The position numbers were made by a program, and so were the translations under genes. Under the pieces are notes generated by a model. The model was not told the origin of the DNA, ran no database searches, and was given only the letters and a program-made list of their open reading frames with translations. This document shows positions 41,491-51,245 of a stretch of 64,000 nucleotides of DNA, piece by piece (position 1 is the first letter of the stretch; the number at the start of each line of letters is the position of its first letter). The stretch covers positions 1-64,000 of the forward strand of contig NZ_VTXE01000024.1 in the NCBI RefSeq assembly GCF_013114595.1. Direction: 5' to 3'. This DNA is from Vibrio sp. 99-8-1. GTDB lineage: Bacteria > Pseudomonadota > Gammaproteobacteria > Enterobacterales > Vibrionaceae.

Positions 41491-44400
41491 TGATGAGCGA
41501 GGTTAATGATCAACAAACAAAAGAGAAAAAGTACAGCGGCATTATTGCGTGGTTTGCATACAATTCGGTTGCAGCAAACTTACTTTTGCTCAGTGTCATT
41601 ATTATTGGCATATTTTCTGCGACTCAGTTACGAAGAGAAGCGTTTCCAAGTATAGAGCCCGATAAAGTAACCGTGTCGGTTGTTTTTGACAGTGGTGATG
41701 CTGAACAGGCAGAAGAAGGGCTCGCCGTTAAAATAGAAGAAGCATTAGAGACGGTTTCGGGTGTTAAGCGTATTACGTCAACCTCCAACGCTAATGGCAG
41801 CAATCTGATTATCGAGAAAAACACAGAATATGATTTGGATACATTGCTTAATGACGTTAAAACCAAAGTTGATGCCATTAATAACTTACCAGCGGATGCA
41901 GAAAAGCCGGTTATCGATAAAGCTCGTCGTCAGGACCATGCCATTTGGATACAGATATATGGTGATGCAGACAGAGCGACACTGCAGGATCTCGCAGAAC
42001 AACTCAAAGCGGATTTGTTAAGCCAGTCCGAGATTCGTGACTTATCGGTAAAAGCCAAAGCGGATCCCATTATCTCCATTGAGGTTGATGAGTTAAAACT
42101 GCAAGCGTTTGGTTTAACTTTGAGTGATGTAGCAAATGTCATCAATGCTGAATCATCTACTGCTACTTCGACCAGTTTACGCAATGGTGACAAAGTTGTT
42201 CGTTTAAAAGCCGCTACACAAGCGTATGAAATTGAAGAGTTTCGTGCCATTCCTCTTATTACCAGAAATGATGGCTCACAAGTTCAACTTGGAGATGTTG
42301 CCACCATTCAAGATAGTTTTAATGACGATACCTTCACTCTCTCTCGTTACAACCAACAGAGCAGTATGGGTATCCAAGTGGTTATGGATGAGTTCGGCGA
42401 TGTGGTTAAAGTTGTTGAGCAGGTTGAGCAAGTTGTGGAACGCTGGAATAGCAGCACGAAGCTACCGAGTAATATTGAAATAGACACTTGGTACGACCAA
42501 AGCACCTTGATCAAAGACCGTCTTACTTTATTGTCAACCAATGCAATGACTGGGGTGGCATTAGTCTTTATCGTTTTAGCCCTGTTTCTAAATGTACGTG
42601 TGGCTCTTTGGGTCGCAGCAGGTATCCCATTTGTGTTTTTTGGCACCATGTTTTTCATGACAGATACCTTTCTTGGCCTGACGATAAATGAGTTAACCAC
42701 CTTTGGTTTTGTGATGGCTCTCGGTATTGTTGTTGATGATGCGGTGGTGGTCGGGGAAAGTATCTACTCCACACGTAAACAAGAGGGAGACAGCATCTCC
42801 AGTACGATTAAAGGGACGCTGAAAGTGGCGACACCAACAGTATTTGGTGTGTTGACCACTGTGGCGGCTTTCTTGGCTCTTTCTAATGTGACAGGAAACT
42901 TAGGTCAGATATACGCGCAGTTCGGCACCGTTGTTGCGGTTGCGTTATTACTGTCATTGGTCGAGTCAAAACTAATATTACCATCACACTTAGCGCATAT
43001 TGATACTCATCGTGAGAATGCCAAAGGCATTTGGAGTAAGATTCAGCATGGTGCGGACAACGGTTTACAGTGGTTTAATCGCAATGTTTATCGACAAGTC
43101 ATTGAGTTTGCCCTTAACTTTCGTTATGCCGTTATTATGTTATTCATATCAGTACTTATTCTCGTCGCAGGTATGCCATTAACAGGTGCGGTGCGTGTGG
43201 CATTTTTCCCCGACTTGGCTGGTGATACGGTGTCAGCCAGTATTAGTATGCAAAATGATGCAAGCTTTGGCCAAACCCATAGCAACCTACTGGTGATGGA
43301 GTCTACCGCAACGGAAGCCGATCAATTGCTACGAGAGAAATATGGTACTCAGCAAACCAGTAATATTCTTAGCCTTCAGGTTATCGCAGAAAGTGATGAT
43401 TCAGGCACGGTTCAAATAGAGTTAAACAGTGATAGTGAATACACATCTACCGAGTTTTCCAATACATGGAAGCAGTTGATTGGGGAAATGGAAGGGGTGA
43501 AAAAACTGAAAGTTCTCTCCAAAAGAGAAATGGTAGACAACTTTAAAGTTGAGCTAAAAGCCAGTGATGAAGAGACTGTATTAGCCGCTGGCGAATTGTT
43601 TAAGCAGCATCTGGAACAGATTGCTGGTGTAAGTGGTATTGATGATAACTTGGATCTAGGAGAGCCTCAGTATCGATTTGAGTTAACTGAGCAAGGTCGA
43701 GCATTAGGGATAGATACCGCCAACTTATCCAAGCAGATCCTCCAGTCGTTCGGCGGTGAAGTGGTACAAAAATTTCAGCGCGATAAAGATGAAGTTGATG
43801 TCAGGATTCGTTACCCAGAAGATCAGCGTCAAACAATGGCGGATATTCGACAAGCTAACATCCGCACAACCAACGGAACGGTGGTTCCTTTGAGTAGTGT
43901 CGTCAATATCTATACCGAATATCAAAATTCAGAAATTACTCGTATTGACAGCCAGCGCGCTATTTACATCTCTGCTGTAGTGGATAAAACGATCATCTCA
44001 CCAAGTGAGCTGGTCAACCAACTCAAATCACCATTGGTGACGGATTTATTGGTACAGTATCCTAGCTTAACGGTAGACTTTGCTGGTGAAGCGGAACAGC
44101 AGAAGGAGACGGGTGACTCCATGCTACAAATGGCCGGATTGGCGATGATAGCCATATATATGCTGCTGGCTATTCCACTAAAATCGTATGTGCAACCACT
44201 GCTGATTATGACCGCGATACCGTTTGGTATAGTTGGAGCCATCTTAGGACACTGGGGTAATGACCTAACCATCAGCCTATTGTCCCTCAATGGCGTACTC
44301 GCTTTGTCGGGTGTGGTTGTAAACGACAGTTTATTATTGGTTTCTCGTTTTAATGAGTTAATTAAAAAACAAGGTGTATCGGTACATGATGCGATAGTTG

Positions 44401-44663
44401 AAGCGTGCACCGGGCGATTTCGTGCAGTACTGCTCACCTCAGTAACGACATTTGCAGGCTTAGCTCCGTTATTGGCTGAAACCTCGTTACAGGCGCAGTT
44501 TCTAATTCCGGCTGCGGCAGCATTAGGCTATGGCATCTTGTTTGCCAGTATTATCACACTAGTATTAACGCCATCGCTGCTTTTCATTCAGTGCGAAGTT
44601 AAAGCGCTATTGACGAGAATACAAAGAAAAATCACTGGTACTACGGCGCCAGTATTACAATAA
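41490..44663 (+). CDS. RND efflux permease (AcrB-like)
   Basis: 1057 aa, close to the family norm. N-terminal SVAANLLLLSVIIIGIFSAT membrane segment, then the porter domains, the second six-helix block with the proton-relay pair (GIVVDDAVVVGES, about 410) and matching SGVVVNDSLLLVSRFN in the second half. The drug/proton antiporter of the tripartite pump. Substrates cannot be read off; the linked regulators (TetR and a two-component system) point to a toxic or envelope-active compound. Confidence 0.95.
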   Translation: MMSEVNDQQTKEKKYSGIIAWFAYNSVAANLLLLSVIIIGIFSATQLRREAFPSIEPDKVTVSVVFDSGDAEQAEEGLAVKIEEALETVSGVKRITSTSNANGSNLIIEKNTEYDLDTLLNDVKTKVDAINNLPADAEKPVIDKARRQDHAIWIQIYGDADRATLQDLAEQLKADLLSQSEIRDLSVKAKADPIISIEVDELKLQAFGLTLSDVANVINAESSTATSTSLRNGDKVVRLKAATQAYEIEEFRAIPLITRNDGSQVQLGDVATIQDSFNDDTFTLSRYNQQSSMGIQVVMDEFGDVVKVVEQVEQVVERWNSSTKLPSNIEIDTWYDQSTLIKDRLTLLSTNAMTGVALVFIVLALFLNVRVALWVAAGIPFVFFGTMFFMTDTFLGLTINELTTFGFVMALGIVVDDAVVVGESIYSTRKQEGDSISSTIKGTLKVATPTVFGVLTTVAAFLALSNVTGNLGQIYAQFGTVVAVALLLSLVESKLILPSHLAHIDTHRENAKGIWSKIQHGADNGLQWFNRNVYRQVIEFALNFRYAVIMLFISVLILVAGMPLTGAVRVAFFPDLAGDTVSASISMQNDASFGQTHSNLLVMESTATEADQLLREKYGTQQTSNILSLQVIAESDDSGTVQIELNSDSEYTSTEFSNTWKQLIGEMEGVKKLKVLSKREMVDNFKVELKASDEETVLAAGELFKQHLEQIAGVSGIDDNLDLGEPQYRFELTEQGRALGIDTANLSKQILQSFGGEVVQKFQRDKDEVDVRIRYPEDQRQTMADIRQANIRTTNGTVVPLSSVVNIYTEYQNSEITRIDSQRAIYISAVVDKTIISPSELVNQLKSPLVTDLLVQYPSLTVDFAGEAEQQKETGDSMLQMAGLAMIAIYMLLAIPLKSYVQPLLIMTAIPFGIVGAILGHWGNDLTISLLSLNGVLALSGVVVNDSLLLVSRFNELIKKQGVSVHDAIVEACTGRFRAVLLTSVTTFAGLAPLLAETSLQAQFLIPAAAALGYGILFASIITLVLTPSLLFIQCEVKALLTRIQRKITGTTAPVLQ

Positions 44664-44702
44664 TGAAGAGTGTGTTCAGATGAATCTAAGGATAGTGATG
44701 TG

Positions 44703-45377
44703 ATGAAGTTAAGCCTACTGCTGGTAGAAGATGATATTGATCTGGCGAGAGCTATTATCGACTATTTTGAATTAGAAGGTATTCAATGTGATCACGCTGC
44801 AAATGGAGTTGCAGGTCTGAATTTGATAGAAACGCACCCTTATGATGCGGTTATTCTGGACCTAAACTTACCCAAAATGAACGGATTAAAAGTGTGTGAG
44901 TCGTTAAGAACAAAAGGTATCGATGTATCGGTTCTGATGCTCACCGCCCGAGATACTCTTGATGATAAGTTGGTTGGTTTCTCTAACGGTGCCGATGATT
45001 ATTTAGTGAAGCCATTTGCAATGGAGGAGTTAATCGCAAGAGTTCGCGTATTGGCAACGCGGCGTAGTGGGCAAGTGGCGCGAATATCCGTCGCTGACCT
45101 TGATCTGGACTTATATAAAAAACAGGCGATTAGAAACGGAAACGTATTAGCATTGTCACCAACGGCAATAAAGATATTGGAAGTGCTTATGCGTGAAAGC
45201 CCTAATACCGTGTCTCGCGAAAAAATAATGCAAGGCGTTTGGGGAGATGATCAGCCCGATAGCAATAGCTTAAAAGTGCACATGTTTAACTTAAGGAAAC
45301 AGATAGACGCCGCATTCGATCGTAAGCTCATTCATACTATCTCTGGGCAGGGATTTGCACTCAAGGTGGATGAATAG
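44703..45377 (+). CDS. OmpR-type response regulator linked to the RND pump
   Basis: 224 aa from the ATG at 44703 (AAGGA upstream; the frame is open to 44670). Receiver with acidic pair LLVEDDIDLA, phospho-Asp near 53 (ILDLNLPKMNG) and Lys in LVKPFAMEEL; winged helix with LSPTAIKILEVLMRESPNTV and KVHMFNLRKQID. It begins 39 bases after the permease stop, so the system is likely transcribed with the pump. Confidence 0.93.
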   Translation: MKLSLLLVEDDIDLARAIIDYFELEGIQCDHAANGVAGLNLIETHPYDAVILDLNLPKMNGLKVCESLRTKGIDVSVLMLTARDTLDDKLVGFSNGADDYLVKPFAMEELIARVRVLATRRSGQVARISVADLDLDLYKKQAIRNGNVLALSPTAIKILEVLMRESPNTVSREKIMQGVWGDDQPDSNSLKVHMFNLRKQIDAAFDRKLIHTISGQGFALKVDE

Positions 45378-45380
45378 ATT

Positions 45381-46640
45381 ATGAAAATCAGACCGACGCT
45401 ACGACTTTACTTTTTTGTCTCTTTGCTTGCCATTGGTACCATTACAATTTTGGTTTACTCTGCGCTATCTGCGAATGCGTTTATTGATGGGTTAAACGCT
45501 TCTATGCGTAAGACCATGTTGGATGTTGCGCGTTCATCTAATGTTGAAGATGGTGAGCCTAAATATCAGCTCACTTACTATATCGCCAGTCGTTGGCAAG
45601 ATCTTCCAGAGGAAATTCAAAATAGTTTTGAAACAGAGCCGGTAACTATGTATGAGCTGTTTACCTATTTCGAATTTGAGTCAATGTTTGAACCACCAGA
45701 AACGGGCTATTTTTTGATAAAAGCGCAAAGTGAGCAAAATGAACTTCGCTATGTAGCGAAGATGCTAAATAGAATCGATTTTGCTCGCACCAAATCTTTA
45801 GGTAATTCACCAAAGCATGAAGTGTCATTACTGCTCTATGCGATAGGTGGTGTCGTGCTGTTTGCTGTCATTATAATACTGTTAATTAGAAAAATAGCTC
45901 GGCCTATTGAGAGGCTTAAAGATTGGGCAAAATCGTTAGACCAAAATAAATTGCAACAACCTGCCCCTGACTTTGATTACGCAGAACTTAATATGCTGGC
46001 AAATATAATAAAAAATAGCCTTAATTCTGTGCAACAAAGCCTAGATAGAGAGCAAGAGTTCTTAAGTTACGCCAGTCACGAGTTAAGGACGCCAATTGCC
46101 GTCACTAGAACAAATTCAGAGCTGTTAAGTAAAATGATGACGGTGAACAACAACCCCGAAAAACAGATCGAGGTCATAGAGCGCATAAAGCGGGCAAGCA
46201 TCACTATGACGGATTTAACCGAAACGCTACTTTGGCTCAATCGCTCGGAGGGTAAATCACTCGTCACAGAACATGTTCAGCTAGGGGAACTAACAGAACA
46301 ATTGGTTCATGACCTTGATTATCTATTGGAGGGAAAAAGTGTTGAGGTGACCTTAAGCGTTGATACTCAATCATTTGAATTGCCGGTTACTTTGTGCCGA
46401 ATTGTACTGGCAAATCTATTACGTAATGCCTTTCAACACACTAGTGATGGTCGAGTATCTGTTATTCAAACTGGACGGTCGTTAACAATTACTAACCAAA
46501 ATAGTCATGCATTAGAACAGAACGAAGCGCTGGGATTTGGTTTAGGGCTCAAATTAACCAAAAAATTGATTGATCAACATCAGTGGCAGTTTACGAGTGA
46601 AGATATTGAAGGAGGCAGAACGGTTCACTTAACCTTTTAG
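45381..46640 (+). CDS. Sensor histidine kinase linked to the RND pump
   Basis: 419 aa with N-terminal and mid membrane segments (about 10-30 and 150-172) around a periplasmic loop rich in acidic and aromatic residues. HisKA with the phospho-His near 233 (SHELRTPIAVTR) and HATPase motifs (LLRNAFQHTSDG, GFGLGLKLTKKLID). It starts 3 bases after the response regulator. Its periplasmic loop should sense the pump inducer. Confidence 0.9.
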   Translation: MKIRPTLRLYFFVSLLAIGTITILVYSALSANAFIDGLNASMRKTMLDVARSSNVEDGEPKYQLTYYIASRWQDLPEEIQNSFETEPVTMYELFTYFEFESMFEPPETGYFLIKAQSEQNELRYVAKMLNRIDFARTKSLGNSPKHEVSLLLYAIGGVVLFAVIIILLIRKIARPIERLKDWAKSLDQNKLQQPAPDFDYAELNMLANIIKNSLNSVQQSLDREQEFLSYASHELRTPIAVTRTNSELLSKMMTVNNNPEKQIEVIERIKRASITMTDLTETLLWLNRSEGKSLVTEHVQLGELTEQLVHDLDYLLEGKSVEVTLSVDTQSFELPVTLCRIVLANLLRNAFQHTSDGRVSVIQTGRSLTITNQNSHALEQNEALGFGLGLKLTKKLIDQHQWQFTSEDIEGGRTVHLTF

Positions 46641-46713
46641 CCTATTTATTTGATATCCAGATGGACGATCAATTATGATAGCGCCTTATTTTCAGTGATG
46701 ATTAAGGACGATT

Positions 46714-47589
46714 TTGAGCTGGATACTATTTACATTACTCGCCGCGTTTAGCCAGTCGTGGCGTAATGCTTTTCAAAGTAAATTGAGCGCCGATACCAGT
46801 ATAGCGGGTGTGACTCTGGCACGCTTTCTCTGGGCGAGCCCATTAGCACTCGTCTATCTTGTCTCTTTATACCAAGCTGTTCCAGCCCGTCTGCCGACAT
46901 TCACTGCAATGTCATGGTTTTATGTGATAGGCGCTTCTGTTATGCAGATTATTGCTACCGCTTTAATGGTGGTGCTGTTTAAGCAGAAAAACTTCGCTAT
47001 TGGTGCAGGGCTGGCAAAAAGTGAAGCTCCAGTAGCGGCTTTTTTAGGGGTGCTTTTTTTTGGCACCTCACTGAGTGTCTTAGGTTGGTTAGGGGTATTG
47101 ATAGGTGGTATTGCGGTAATCATCCTTAGTTGTCCGCAAGGCTTTAGAAGTATGTCGTTGAAAACAGCGTTTATTGGTCTTGCGTGTAGCACTGCATTTG
47201 CTTTGACATCTCTTTGGATAAGAGAAGCCAGTCTAAGCTTGTCTCTGCCATTTCCTCATCGTGCTGCATGGGTGCTATTTTCAGTTATAGCACTACAAAC
47301 GATTATTTTAGTTAGCTATATCTATGTTAAAGAGAGAGCCACTATTCAGCAGTTAAAGCTCAATAAAAACTTGGTTCTGTTCACGAGTTTATCAAGCTTT
47401 ATTGGATCGTTTGGTTGGTTTAGCGCTATGTCCCTACAAACGGTACCCTATGTGAAAACATTGGGGCAAGTCGAAGTATTTTTTACCATGTTGATTTCTT
47501 TTTTCTGGCTAAAACAATCGGTGAAACGAAAAGATATATTGGCGCTAACAATGATTGCAGTGGCTGCAATTTTGGTGATGTGGCAGTAG
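46714..47589 (+). CDS. EamA/DMT-family transporter
   Basis: 291 aa with ten hydrophobic segments in two repeats (WILFTLLAAFSQSWRNAFQS, later SLQTVPYVKTLGQVEVFFTM near the C-terminus), the usual DMT layout. The only sensible start is TTG at 46714, supported by AAGGA five bases upstream. Probably an exporter of a small metabolite; substrate unknown. It is convergent with the YcaQ-like gene. Confidence 0.87.
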   Translation: MSWILFTLLAAFSQSWRNAFQSKLSADTSIAGVTLARFLWASPLALVYLVSLYQAVPARLPTFTAMSWFYVIGASVMQIIATALMVVLFKQKNFAIGAGLAKSEAPVAAFLGVLFFGTSLSVLGWLGVLIGGIAVIILSCPQGFRSMSLKTAFIGLACSTAFALTSLWIREASLSLSLPFPHRAAWVLFSVIALQTIILVSYIYVKERATIQQLKLNKNLVLFTSLSSFIGSFGWFSAMSLQTVPYVKTLGQVEVFFTMLISFFWLKQSVKRKDILALTMIAVAAILVMWQ

Positions 47590-47603
47590 AGCAATCGCCT
47601 CTG

Positions 47604-48806
47604 CTACTCATTTAAACATGTTTGTAAAGGCTGTTTAAATTGTGCTGGTGTGGTTTTATGGACCTCAATTGTCTGGCATAGATTAAATTGAGTAAAGTGC
47701 TGCAACTCTTTTACCAGAGCGGGCAGAAATGATTCAATTGGGCATCGTTTCTCTTCGACGGCAAGATGATTAATATGCAGTGTGGCGAGCTTTCTATCGG
47801 CTTTGCAATCCATGCGAGCAACCACTTGTCCATTCCACATTATGGGTAAACAGAAGTAGCCGTACTCTCTTTGGGCTTCAGGAACGTAGCATTCAAGCAG
47901 GTAATCAAACTGAAATATGGCTTGTAGTCTTTTTCGTTGAATGACTAGGTTATCAAAAGGGGATAGTATTTTTAACTTGCTCCTTGCTAACGGCTTGTTG
48001 AGCAGTTGCAATAAAGAGGGTCGCGTGTAGTAAAGGATATTATTTACTTTAATGGTGCATAACTCTTGCTCATAAACCATCTGCTTAAGCGTCGATAAGA
48101 TCAGAGATTTTGTGTTCTTAAGTAGATAGCAAATCTCATTGGCTTGACCCAAGCCATTTGCCGTTAAGTATCGGTTAATCAAATACCGGGCAAGTTCTGT
48201 GTCGCTAGGCATTCGTGTATCAACATCAGTTGGAAGTACTCGTTCCGTTAGGTCATATACTTTGTGAAAATTTTTGCGACGAGGCACCATGAGATCACCT
48301 TGCATAAATAGGTTTTCTAATGCCTGTTTTGTTGGTTTGCTTCCCCATCCGGCGACTTTTTTCTGTTGGCTTTCAAAATCTTTTGCCATCAGAGGGCCTT
48401 CCGCTGCAATACGATCTTTTACATAAGTCATTAAGCCTTCATCGCGTCGAAACCAATGCTTTTGTTGACCGCTTGCAAATGTCTGTTTGCGAGGAAGCGT
48501 ATAGCGGTAGTCCGACATAGGTAAATAGGATGCAGCATGAGACCAGTACTCAAAAATATCACCGCTATCAAGGAGTTGGTCAATATGAGTTGGATTATAT
48601 CGGGGATTGCGATTCCAGAGCGTATGGTGATGAGCACGTTGAATAACAGAGATAGTATCTATTTGGATATAACTAAGATGCTCAAACGCCGACAAGGTTG
48701 CAGATAGAGCAGTACCACTTTGTTTAGCTGAAGGAAGCTTTTGACAATGAAGAATGAGCTTTCTGGCTTGTGGTAGTGAAAGAGAATCTATCATAGTAAC
48801 GTCCAT
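47604..48806 (-). CDS. ycaQ: YcaQ-like winged-helix DNA glycosylase (interstrand crosslink repair)
   Basis: 400 aa with the HTH_42/YcaQ signature IQIDTISVIQRAHHHTLWNR (about 53-72), SLPQARKLILHCQ at the N-terminus and a C-terminal LLECYVPEAQREYGYFCLPI segment. E. coli YcaQ unhooks alkyl crosslinks between DNA strands. Together with the AlkC-like gene the window has two alkylation-repair functions. Starts at 48806 or M5 (48794) are both possible; neither has a strong ribosome binding site. Confidence 0.88.
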   Translation of the reverse strand: MDVTMIDSLSLPQARKLILHCQKLPSAKQSGTALSATLSAFEHLSYIQIDTISVIQRAHHHTLWNRNPRYNPTHIDQLLDSGDIFEYWSHAASYLPMSDYRYTLPRKQTFASGQQKHWFRRDEGLMTYVKDRIAAEGPLMAKDFESQQKKVAGWGSKPTKQALENLFMQGDLMVPRRKNFHKVYDLTERVLPTDVDTRMPSDTELARYLINRYLTANGLGQANEICYLLKNTKSLILSTLKQMVYEQELCTIKVNNILYYTRPSLLQLLNKPLARSKLKILSPFDNLVIQRKRLQAIFQFDYLLECYVPEAQREYGYFCLPIMWNGQVVARMDCKADRKLATLHINHLAVEEKRCPIESFLPALVKELQHFTQFNLCQTIEVHKTTPAQFKQPLQTCLNE

Positions 48807-48964
48807 TTGATTGAGCCGTGCGTGTCAGTTTGCCAGCATAGCAGAGAGTGTGGGTTGTTCTTACAGTTAAAGCAACTTTAGGACTTATCCGTGTCAAAGT
48901 GTCTATCTGGAACAAAACCCAGATAGACTTTTACTTATTTGAACTTGTCGATACTTTTTGATCT

Positions 48965-49390
48965 TTATTCAAAATTAATAGAATGAAGTCCTTTTTGTAA
49001 ATGAGTGTCTGTTGCCGTTCCATCAGCATTAATGAACTGGTATTTTCCAGACTCTGTATTTATGGCTATCTGATAACATGCCACGCCATCTTTAGCCCAA
49101 TCTTCACAGTAATAACCAGAGTCTTTTACAAACCAAGGAATAAAACGGACATCCGAACCTTCAATATGAACGAGAGCGATACCATTGCTGTGGTTACGTT
49201 GAGCATACTTTGTTTGTTCTTCACCAAACACACCAGACAATGTACTGTCAGCTATTGTTGATGTTATCTCGTTCGCGGTAAGCAGTTTTATTTTATCCGT
49301 ATTTTCTGTACTTGCACTAGCTGTGCCCGTTGAGGCCGTTACCAAAGTCGCACTAAGTAACCCAGTACACATAAGTTTGTTTTTTATCAT
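48965..49390 (-). CDS. Secreted hypothetical protein (141 aa)
   Basis: An N-terminal signal peptide (MIKNKLMCTGLLSATLVTAS ... ASA) and a polar mature domain with two cysteines that could form a disulfide (YYCEDWAKDGVACYQIAINT). No family was recognised. It lies between the YcaQ-like gene and the VOC gene; no operator like those nearby was found in front of it. Confidence 0.6.
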   Translation of the reverse strand: MIKNKLMCTGLLSATLVTASTGTASASTENTDKIKLLTANEITSTIADSTLSGVFGEEQTKYAQRNHSNGIALVHIEGSDVRFIPWFVKDSGYYCEDWAKDGVACYQIAINTESGKYQFINADGTATDTHLQKGLHSINFE

Positions 49391-49462
49391 GACGATCTCT
49401 TTTTTATGTTTTGTATGGACCTCGTAATAGAGGCCTACTGTAATTTGAATACGAGTTGATGA

Positions 49463-49831
49463 TTAGCTAACCATGCAGAAACCATTGCCAAAAGGATCTG
49501 CACAATGGGCAAATGCGGAATTTTCAGATGAGATATGCTCTTCAACTTTACCGCCATACTGTTTTACCAATGCCATTGAATTGTCTAAATTTTCGACATT
49601 GAGGTCTAGATGAACGGGAGTCCAATGTCTTTCATAACTGCGTTTATGTGCCGCAGCTGCGATCGTTCCTTCCTTTTTTTCTAATAAATTAATATCGATA
49701 CCTGCTAGTGAAAGTACTGCCCAATCTTGAGAATTTTTGCTCTTTAACTCGCAAGATAGCGCTTGAACATAGAACTCTATTGCTTTGGTTAGATCTTCTA
49801 CATCAATGGTTATTGAAATTTGTTGTGACAT
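49463..49831 (-). CDS. VOC-family (glyoxalase/bleomycin-resistance fold) protein
   Basis: 122 aa of the beta-alpha-beta-beta-beta VOC fold (ITIDVEDLTKAIEFYVQALS ... HWTPVHLDLNVENLDNSMAL ... ADPFGNGFCM). It is divergent from the CGNR regulator; a 27-bp operator-like dyad ends 18 bases before its start codon. Substrate unknown; metal ligands are not certain. Confidence 0.88.
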   Translation of the reverse strand: MSQQISITIDVEDLTKAIEFYVQALSCELKSKNSQDWAVLSLAGIDINLLEKKEGTIAAAAHKRSYERHWTPVHLDLNVENLDNSMALVKQYGGKVEEHISSENSAFAHCADPFGNGFCMVS

Positions 49832-49848
49832 GTTTATCTCTCCATTTG

Positions 49849-49875
49849 TTACCGTCTAAGTATGATAGATGGTAA
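49849..49875. promoter_or_regulatory. Operator-like dyad 1 of the CGNR/VOC group
   Basis: TTACCGTCTA-N7-TAGATGGTAA, with arms complementary in nine of ten positions. It lies 18 bases upstream of the VOC start and 122 bases before the CGNR gene. The same architecture recurs at 49899, 51910 and 51949. Confidence 0.75.
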
Positions 49876-49898
49876 TAAAAATTAAATCCAGTAAATTA

Positions 49899-49925
49899 TT
49901 ACCATCTATAGCAAATAGAAGGTAA
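49899..49925. promoter_or_regulatory. Operator-like dyad 2 of the CGNR/VOC group
   Basis: TTACCATCTA-N7-TAGAAGGTAA. The start-to-start spacing to dyad 1 is 50 bp (about five helical turns, same face of the helix), so cooperative binding is plausible. It is 71 bases before the CGNR start. Confidence 0.75.
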
Positions 49926-49996
49926 TTTTCTGAAGGCGGTTAAAGAGCACGAGATGGTGGTATACTCGAAGAATGTATTGCGGGATATAGAAAAAT

Positions 49997-50566
49997 ATGA
50001 ACTACGATAAGTTGACTGAAAAATTACGGATAGGGACACCTCCAGCACCAGGGCCTCTCGTTTTAGTGGAAGGGTTTCTTAATACATGGTCAGGAGAAAT
50101 GGCTATTGATGATTTCAAAACCCCTGAATCAACGGAACAATGGTTGAGAAGTGTTGATCTTTGGAAAGGTGAACAACAAATAACCCAGCAACAAACGCAA
50201 AAGCTTATTCAGTTCCGCAGTGACTTACGTGCATGGATTTTGGATAGTGAGAGTGGCCAAGCCCTAGATACGTTGACTTCGGATATCTCTTTTCAAGTTA
50301 CATTTAATATGAATGGCGAAATAAGATTTACGTCTACAGGAGATTCATACCATAAAGTCATTGGTTCTCTTGTCGAGATCATAAGTGAGAGCCAAAAAAA
50401 TGGAACGTGGGATCGATTTAAATGTTGTGCTCTTCCTACCTGTGGTTGGGCGTTTTATGATTCAACGCGAAGTCGTACAAAACGATGGTGTTCAATGCAA
50501 ACATGCGGCTCTCGCCATAAGTCGAGAGAGCATTATAAGCGTAAACAGCAGTCTGACGTAGAATAA
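49997..50566 (+). CDS. CGNR zinc-finger transcriptional regulator
   Basis: 189 aa. N-terminal stress-induced-response-like domain (DUF/ABATE-type, residues 1-120) and a C-terminal CGNR finger with CCALPTCGWAFYDSTRS and RWCSMQTCGSRHKSREHYKR (Cys-x4-Cys then Cys-x4-Cys, about 142-172). CGNR proteins are bacterial repressors or activators of neighbouring small enzyme genes. Dyads between it and the divergent VOC gene are its probable operators; the same dyads precede the DUF1579-VOC operon, so it likely controls all four. Terminator hairpin follows. Confidence 0.88.
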   Translation: MNYDKLTEKLRIGTPPAPGPLVLVEGFLNTWSGEMAIDDFKTPESTEQWLRSVDLWKGEQQITQQQTQKLIQFRSDLRAWILDSESGQALDTLTSDISFQVTFNMNGEIRFTSTGDSYHKVIGSLVEIISESQKNGTWDRFKCCALPTCGWAFYDSTRSRTKRWCSMQTCGSRHKSREHYKRKQQSDVE

Positions 50567-50646
50567 TCGTGACTATGAACGCTGTTGATGATTGAGTTGA
50601 TGGGTTATTTTTGGTTAGAATCGATCAGTATGACAAGCAGAGAGAA

Positions 50647-50691
50647 AGCCGGATAAACTGAAAGAGCTAATGGCTATATCAGTGTCCGGCT
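50647..50691 (+). terminator. Terminator between CGNR gene and VOC gene
   Basis: AGCCGGA / TCCGGCT outer stem with an inner ACTGA / TCAGT stem. It serves the convergent genes CGNR (+) and VOC (-). Confidence 0.65.
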
Positions 50692-50712
50692 ATTTACTAT
50701 CTTGAGACCTAT

Positions 50713-51216
50713 TTAACGATATGCTCCTGCTGAGAACTGTAAGTCAAAGCTATGGCTTTTGATATCGAAAACATTACCAAACGGATCTTCCATCATAATA
50801 ATTCGATAAGGCTTTTCTCCAGGAAATAGATAACGAGGAGATTTCATTCGTTTTTTACCTCCGGCAGCAACAACCTTTTCAACCAATTCCTCTAAGTTCG
50901 GATCTTGTATAGAGAAATGGAACATACCCGATTTCCAGTATTCGAAACTATCTATTGTGCTTTGTTGGTTTTTAAACTCATATAGCTCTATACCAATTCG
51001 GTCTCCTGTAGATAAGAGCGCCATTTGGAATGGACTCCAGTTTTCACCGAAAATTTCACTCGCTATTTCAGAAAAAGCGGGATTACGATTGTTTATCTCA
51101 TTGGGTTCTGCAATTAAGTACCAACCCAATACCTCAGTATAAAATTTAACGGCCGCTTTGATATCGGGTACTGATATAGCAAGGTGAGAAAACGCTCTTG
51201 GATAAGGATGTGACAT
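50713..51216 (-). CDS. VOC-family protein
   Basis: 167 aa from the ATG at 51216 (AGAGAG upstream; the frame is open to 51234). VOC fold motif FSHLAISVPDIKAAVKFYTE near the N-terminus and MEDPFGNVFDIKSH near the end. It lies 29 bases after the DUF1579-like gene, so they form an operon behind dyads 3 and 4. Substrate unknown. Confidence 0.87.
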   Translation of the reverse strand: MSHPYPRAFSHLAISVPDIKAAVKFYTEVLGWYLIAEPNEINNRNPAFSEIASEIFGENWSPFQMALLSTGDRIGIELYEFKNQQSTIDSFEYWKSGMFHFSIQDPNLEELVEKVVAAGGKKRMKSPRYLFPGEKPYRIIMMEDPFGNVFDIKSHSFDLQFSAGAYR

Positions 51217-51245
51217 ATTAATTCTCTCTGTCATTACAATTGTGA

